A stretch of DNA of 32,512 nucleotides. Source: Apostichopus parvimensis. Its lineage: Eukaryota > Echinodermata > Holothuroidea > Aspidochirotida > Stichopodidae. Each line of letters begins with the position of its first letter. Within the stretch, counting starts at the first letter, position 1. The position numbers were made by a program, and so were the translations under genes. The stretch is from the NCBI GenBank assembly GCA_000934455.1, contig KN882591.1:124845-157356 (forward strand). The letters run 5' to 3'. The notes beneath the pieces were generated by a model. It saw only the letters and a list, made by a program, of their open reading frames with translations, was not told the origin of the DNA and did not search any database. Positions 30,124-32,512 of this stretch are shown here, piece after piece.

Positions 30124-31835
30124 AATTGACCCTGGATGCTTTCCTCACCAAATACCACATCTGATAACATCAACACCCACGGCTGGTGTGTCAGCTGCCA
30201 AGGAAGATGAACCTACCATACCTATGTCTCATGGCGAAACATTTGGTTATAGGGGACAAGAACTCGAGTATGTTTGTTTCATATTTATAAAATAGTGGGA
30301 ACCATGAATGTTGAATGTTGAAGGATCATTTTGCATTAGTCAGGGACTTTCCGGGGGAGCATTGCATACTTTGTCCATAATTGTTGTAGTGTGCCCTAAT
30401 AGTACATGAGGGTGTAACAGTTTGAGCAATCCTGTATGCAGAATAATGAACAGATATATTAGATTATGAAAACTTTGCTTTCAGATACTTTAATGCTATA
30501 ATCCAGTATTGCAATCTAGGTTTGTAATTAGGAGTTTCAGTCTTTCTGTGTTGTTCATCTACATATTTCCTTGCATAAACTGAATAGGCAGCATTTTAAT
30601 ATCAATGGTAATGGCTACGGTTCCGAAGCTGTTGAGAGTATGTTTAAGTAGCATACACTATTCTGTGTAACAATATCCTGTAGTTGAGATGCACAAGTCT
30701 ATGTTGATCCAGTTAAGTCTCTGCCTCTGCTGATTGGGTCGAGTCTCCTAAGGTAGTCACTTGAGTGAAGTAAGTGATTTATTACAACACTGATTGTTTT
30801 GTTTGGATTGTACATCATGAAACTATAATGTTAACTGTAGGCAGTCAGCCCTGCTGTAAGCAACCCAATGCCAAATTTACAATGTCCAAAAAAAGGGGGG
30901 AAAAGAAGGATATATTGACTTACTATGCTACATTTACACATTTAAATTTAGATTTTTAGAGACCCAAAATTTGTTTCATCTTTCAGTTTGAGTGTTGACT
31001 TCACAGAGGATGGGGACTCTTTTCTCCCTAGAGAAGCATTCATGTATTATCATGTCTACTCTTGTCATATTGTTTACAATAGCTTTTTGCCACCAACTGT
31101 AAGAAAATGTTTACATATTACAACATTCATTGAGATACAGCACCACCACTTATCAATCGAAATTAGGCCATTATTGGTTTTGATGATATTTGTAACCACT
31201 GTGGTCATTATGGTATGTGGATCTAACATTTCAAGAAATGAAGCTTTGGCAGATATCATATTTGTACCACTTTGAATACAACAAGCATATTACACCTTCG
31301 TTGCATTTATATTCTTCTTAACAGTCATCCAGAGAAACCAGCAGATTTAGATCTTGACACACTACTATTTTTGGAAGAGACAGACCGGTCTGAAGATGAT
31401 GATGGGGAACAAGAGGGTACAAGTGGTGAGGCGTGTGCAGGAGGTTTGCTCTTCATCGCGTACAAGGAGTCTCTTTTGCAACTGTTAGAAGATTGCAGAC
31501 CACGGCATTGTGTCAGAATATCATGCAGGTCGACCCCACAACAGGCAACAAAAATTGTTGGTACTGCTGCTGTTGTTAAATGGGTATGTTTAAATGTCAA
31601 TGTAATATGTTGCAAGCAAGGTGTTATCTTTTTTATTTTATTGAATTACTATTAGTATATTTTCATCTTTGTCTTTTCCAGCAGATTTGTGACAACGGAC
31701 ATATCAGCAAGACATGGAGGTCTCAACCAAAGCTGAAAGGAAACAATGCGGGGGATGTTGCAGTATCAGCAGCACTTATACTTTCCGGGAACTACTATGC
31801 CAAGATAAAGATGATGTTCAGATTTATGAACATGG
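30124..31835 (+). CDS. DDE-family transposase-like gene, four phase-compatible exons, partial
   Basis: Exons 30124-30267, 30987-31043, 31325-31583 and 31685-31835 (or from 31682) join in compatible phases without a stop: 2-nt carry-over, then 2-nt, then codon boundary, then 1-nt. The protein starts with a linker (PHLITSTPTAGVSAAKEDE), then an acidic LSVDFTEDGDSFLPRE and LDTLLFLEETDRSEDDDGEQ, then LFIAYKESLLQLLEDC and VGTAAVVKW, then CDNGHISKTWRSQP, AGDVAVSAALILSG and MFRFMNMG. The last part aligns with the decayed module at 11140-11350 (TW-x-SQP, AG-x4-S-x-A-x-L-x2-G). N-terminal (possibly THAP) and C-terminal catalytic exons lie outside what I can find. It may be a functional transposase, a domesticated gene or a young copy. 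Confidence 0.55.
31679..31684 (+). promoter_or_regulatory. Tandem splice acceptor (CAGCAG)
   Basis: The acceptor before exon 4 of the DDE-family gene is TTTTCCAGCAG. Splicing after the first AG (31681) adds a Gln codon; splicing after the second AG (31684) omits it. Both keep the frame. Such NAGNAG sites give single-residue protein variants. Confidence 0.45.
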
Positions 31836-32173
31836 GTATGTGCCACCTTGCCCTCCACAGCTACTGTCAAAGGACCTAGACCTTTCCTGCAATTTAAGGA
31901 CATTGGAATCAGCTGCAGACTGAACTGTTACTTGCCAGGAAAGGAAAATCCGTGGCTATATCTGAGGGGCTCAAAACCATAGTGGGCTAACCCACATTCT
32001 CGTCAAAATTGAGTTATTAGCATTACTGCCCTCTACTACATCTGTTCTATCTTTCCACCAAAGTAGAAACCCAAAAAGTTCCCTCCATTTCTGAAATTTC
32101 TGGTTCTGAAATTTTACAGGAACTAATGTAGAGCCATTGTGGGCTATGTCACATGTATTCAATGAGTTCAGAG
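31836..32173. other. Presumed intron or flank, nothing recognised
   Basis: It starts GTATGT after exon 4 at 31835. The frame would otherwise stay open to a TAG at 31877-31879, so a terminal exon without this splice is also possible. No downstream exon of the family was found before the repeat at 32174. Confidence 0.4.
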
Positions 32174-32512
32174 TGCTTTTTACGTCACCCGCCATGCGGG
32201 ATACAAAACGTCACGGCCAAACGGCACTACCGAACCATCTCATACTGACAAACGAAACTCAGGTCAAGCGAGCCAAAAAAACATACGCCCGCCGACCTGC
32301 AGAGACAAAACGCCCAACCCCCTACTCAAACATTCAAAAAACAACAAAAGGACGACCCGCACGCAGCGAAACGAAAAACCCCTCCCCAGCACACCAGCGT
32401 CCAAAAAAGGCAGCCCCAGATAAACGGCGAAAATCGCCTTCAATTTTAAGGCGAATGTCAGACTTCACCGCCTCCAGGACTGCCTGCCAACTGGCAAATT
32501 TCCCCCTAAAAA
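32174..32512 (+). repeat. Unnamed repeat, copy 2, running off the window
   Basis: It has the same left boundary (TGCTTTTTACGT) and the same order of motifs as 29173-29463, with scattered substitutions. It has an additional segment before the end hairpin, giving GGCGA-AAA-TCGCC (32426-32438) overlapping CGCCTT...AAGGCG (32435-32453). GAATGTCA follows at 32453-32460. Beyond it the two copies diverge. TGCCA-AC-TGGCA near 32484-32495 is another small hairpin. Confidence 0.75.

Noticed and set aside
1-32512. tRNA or rRNA genes
   Set aside because: No A/B box pair with cloverleaf or rRNA core sequence was noticed on either strand.

Overview
This is an animal nuclear genome window. It is AT-rich, with split genes carrying GT-AG introns, many transposable-element genes, and no bacterial-type operons. 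An invertebrate deuterostome such as an echinoderm is the best guess. The hints are the AGGTCA-rich satellite, the TAGGCCTA-type motifs scattered between genes, and the style of the transposase families. The species cannot be fixed from the sequence alone.

Layout. (1) 358-2682 holds an open, two-exon hAT transposase of the TTF-finger/ZMYM type; a hAT-like terminus lies at 3301-3318. (2) 3254-4307 holds a perfect hairpin, a 230-bp foldback MITE and a second repeat with the same 18-bp terminus. (3) 4308-8231 is mostly empty, apart from a decayed terminal exon with a poly(A) signal at 6157-6602. (4) 8232-12018 is a broken THAP-domain plus DDE-type transposase gene (Kolobok/P-like style). (5) 13361-18547 is the most unusual locus. 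It is a long, frameshifted gene joining a Cys-rich N-terminus, a DUF6589-like core with GDGK and GDWH motifs, a PIN/FEN-like nuclease with all four acidic clusters, and a C-terminal Tesmin/TSO1-type CXC domain with an acidic tail. (6) 20541-26677 looks like a split gene with a YY1-like start, a BEN-protein-like N-terminus, a coiled coil and a Ser-rich segment. Its introns contain a possible LTR and a satellite with DR1 and DR4 nuclear-receptor half-site arrays. (7) 27300-29172 is a GC-rich non-LTR retrotransposon fragment (Tx1-like) with three CCHC knuckles and the start of an AP endonuclease; the reverse transcriptase is missing. (8) 29173-29463 and 32174-32512 are two copies of one unnamed repeat with a hairpin near its end. 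(9) 30124-31835 is a phase-consistent four-exon partial gene of the same DDE-transposase family as item 4, running beyond the window.

Overall the window is a graveyard and nursery of cut-and-paste elements. At least three different DNA-binding modules (TTF, THAP, CXC) are coupled to nuclease or transposase cores. The hAT exon of 612 codons is intact while the other elements carry many indels, so the frameshifts look like real decay rather than uniform assembly error. All family assignments come from reading motifs by eye; no database search was possible.
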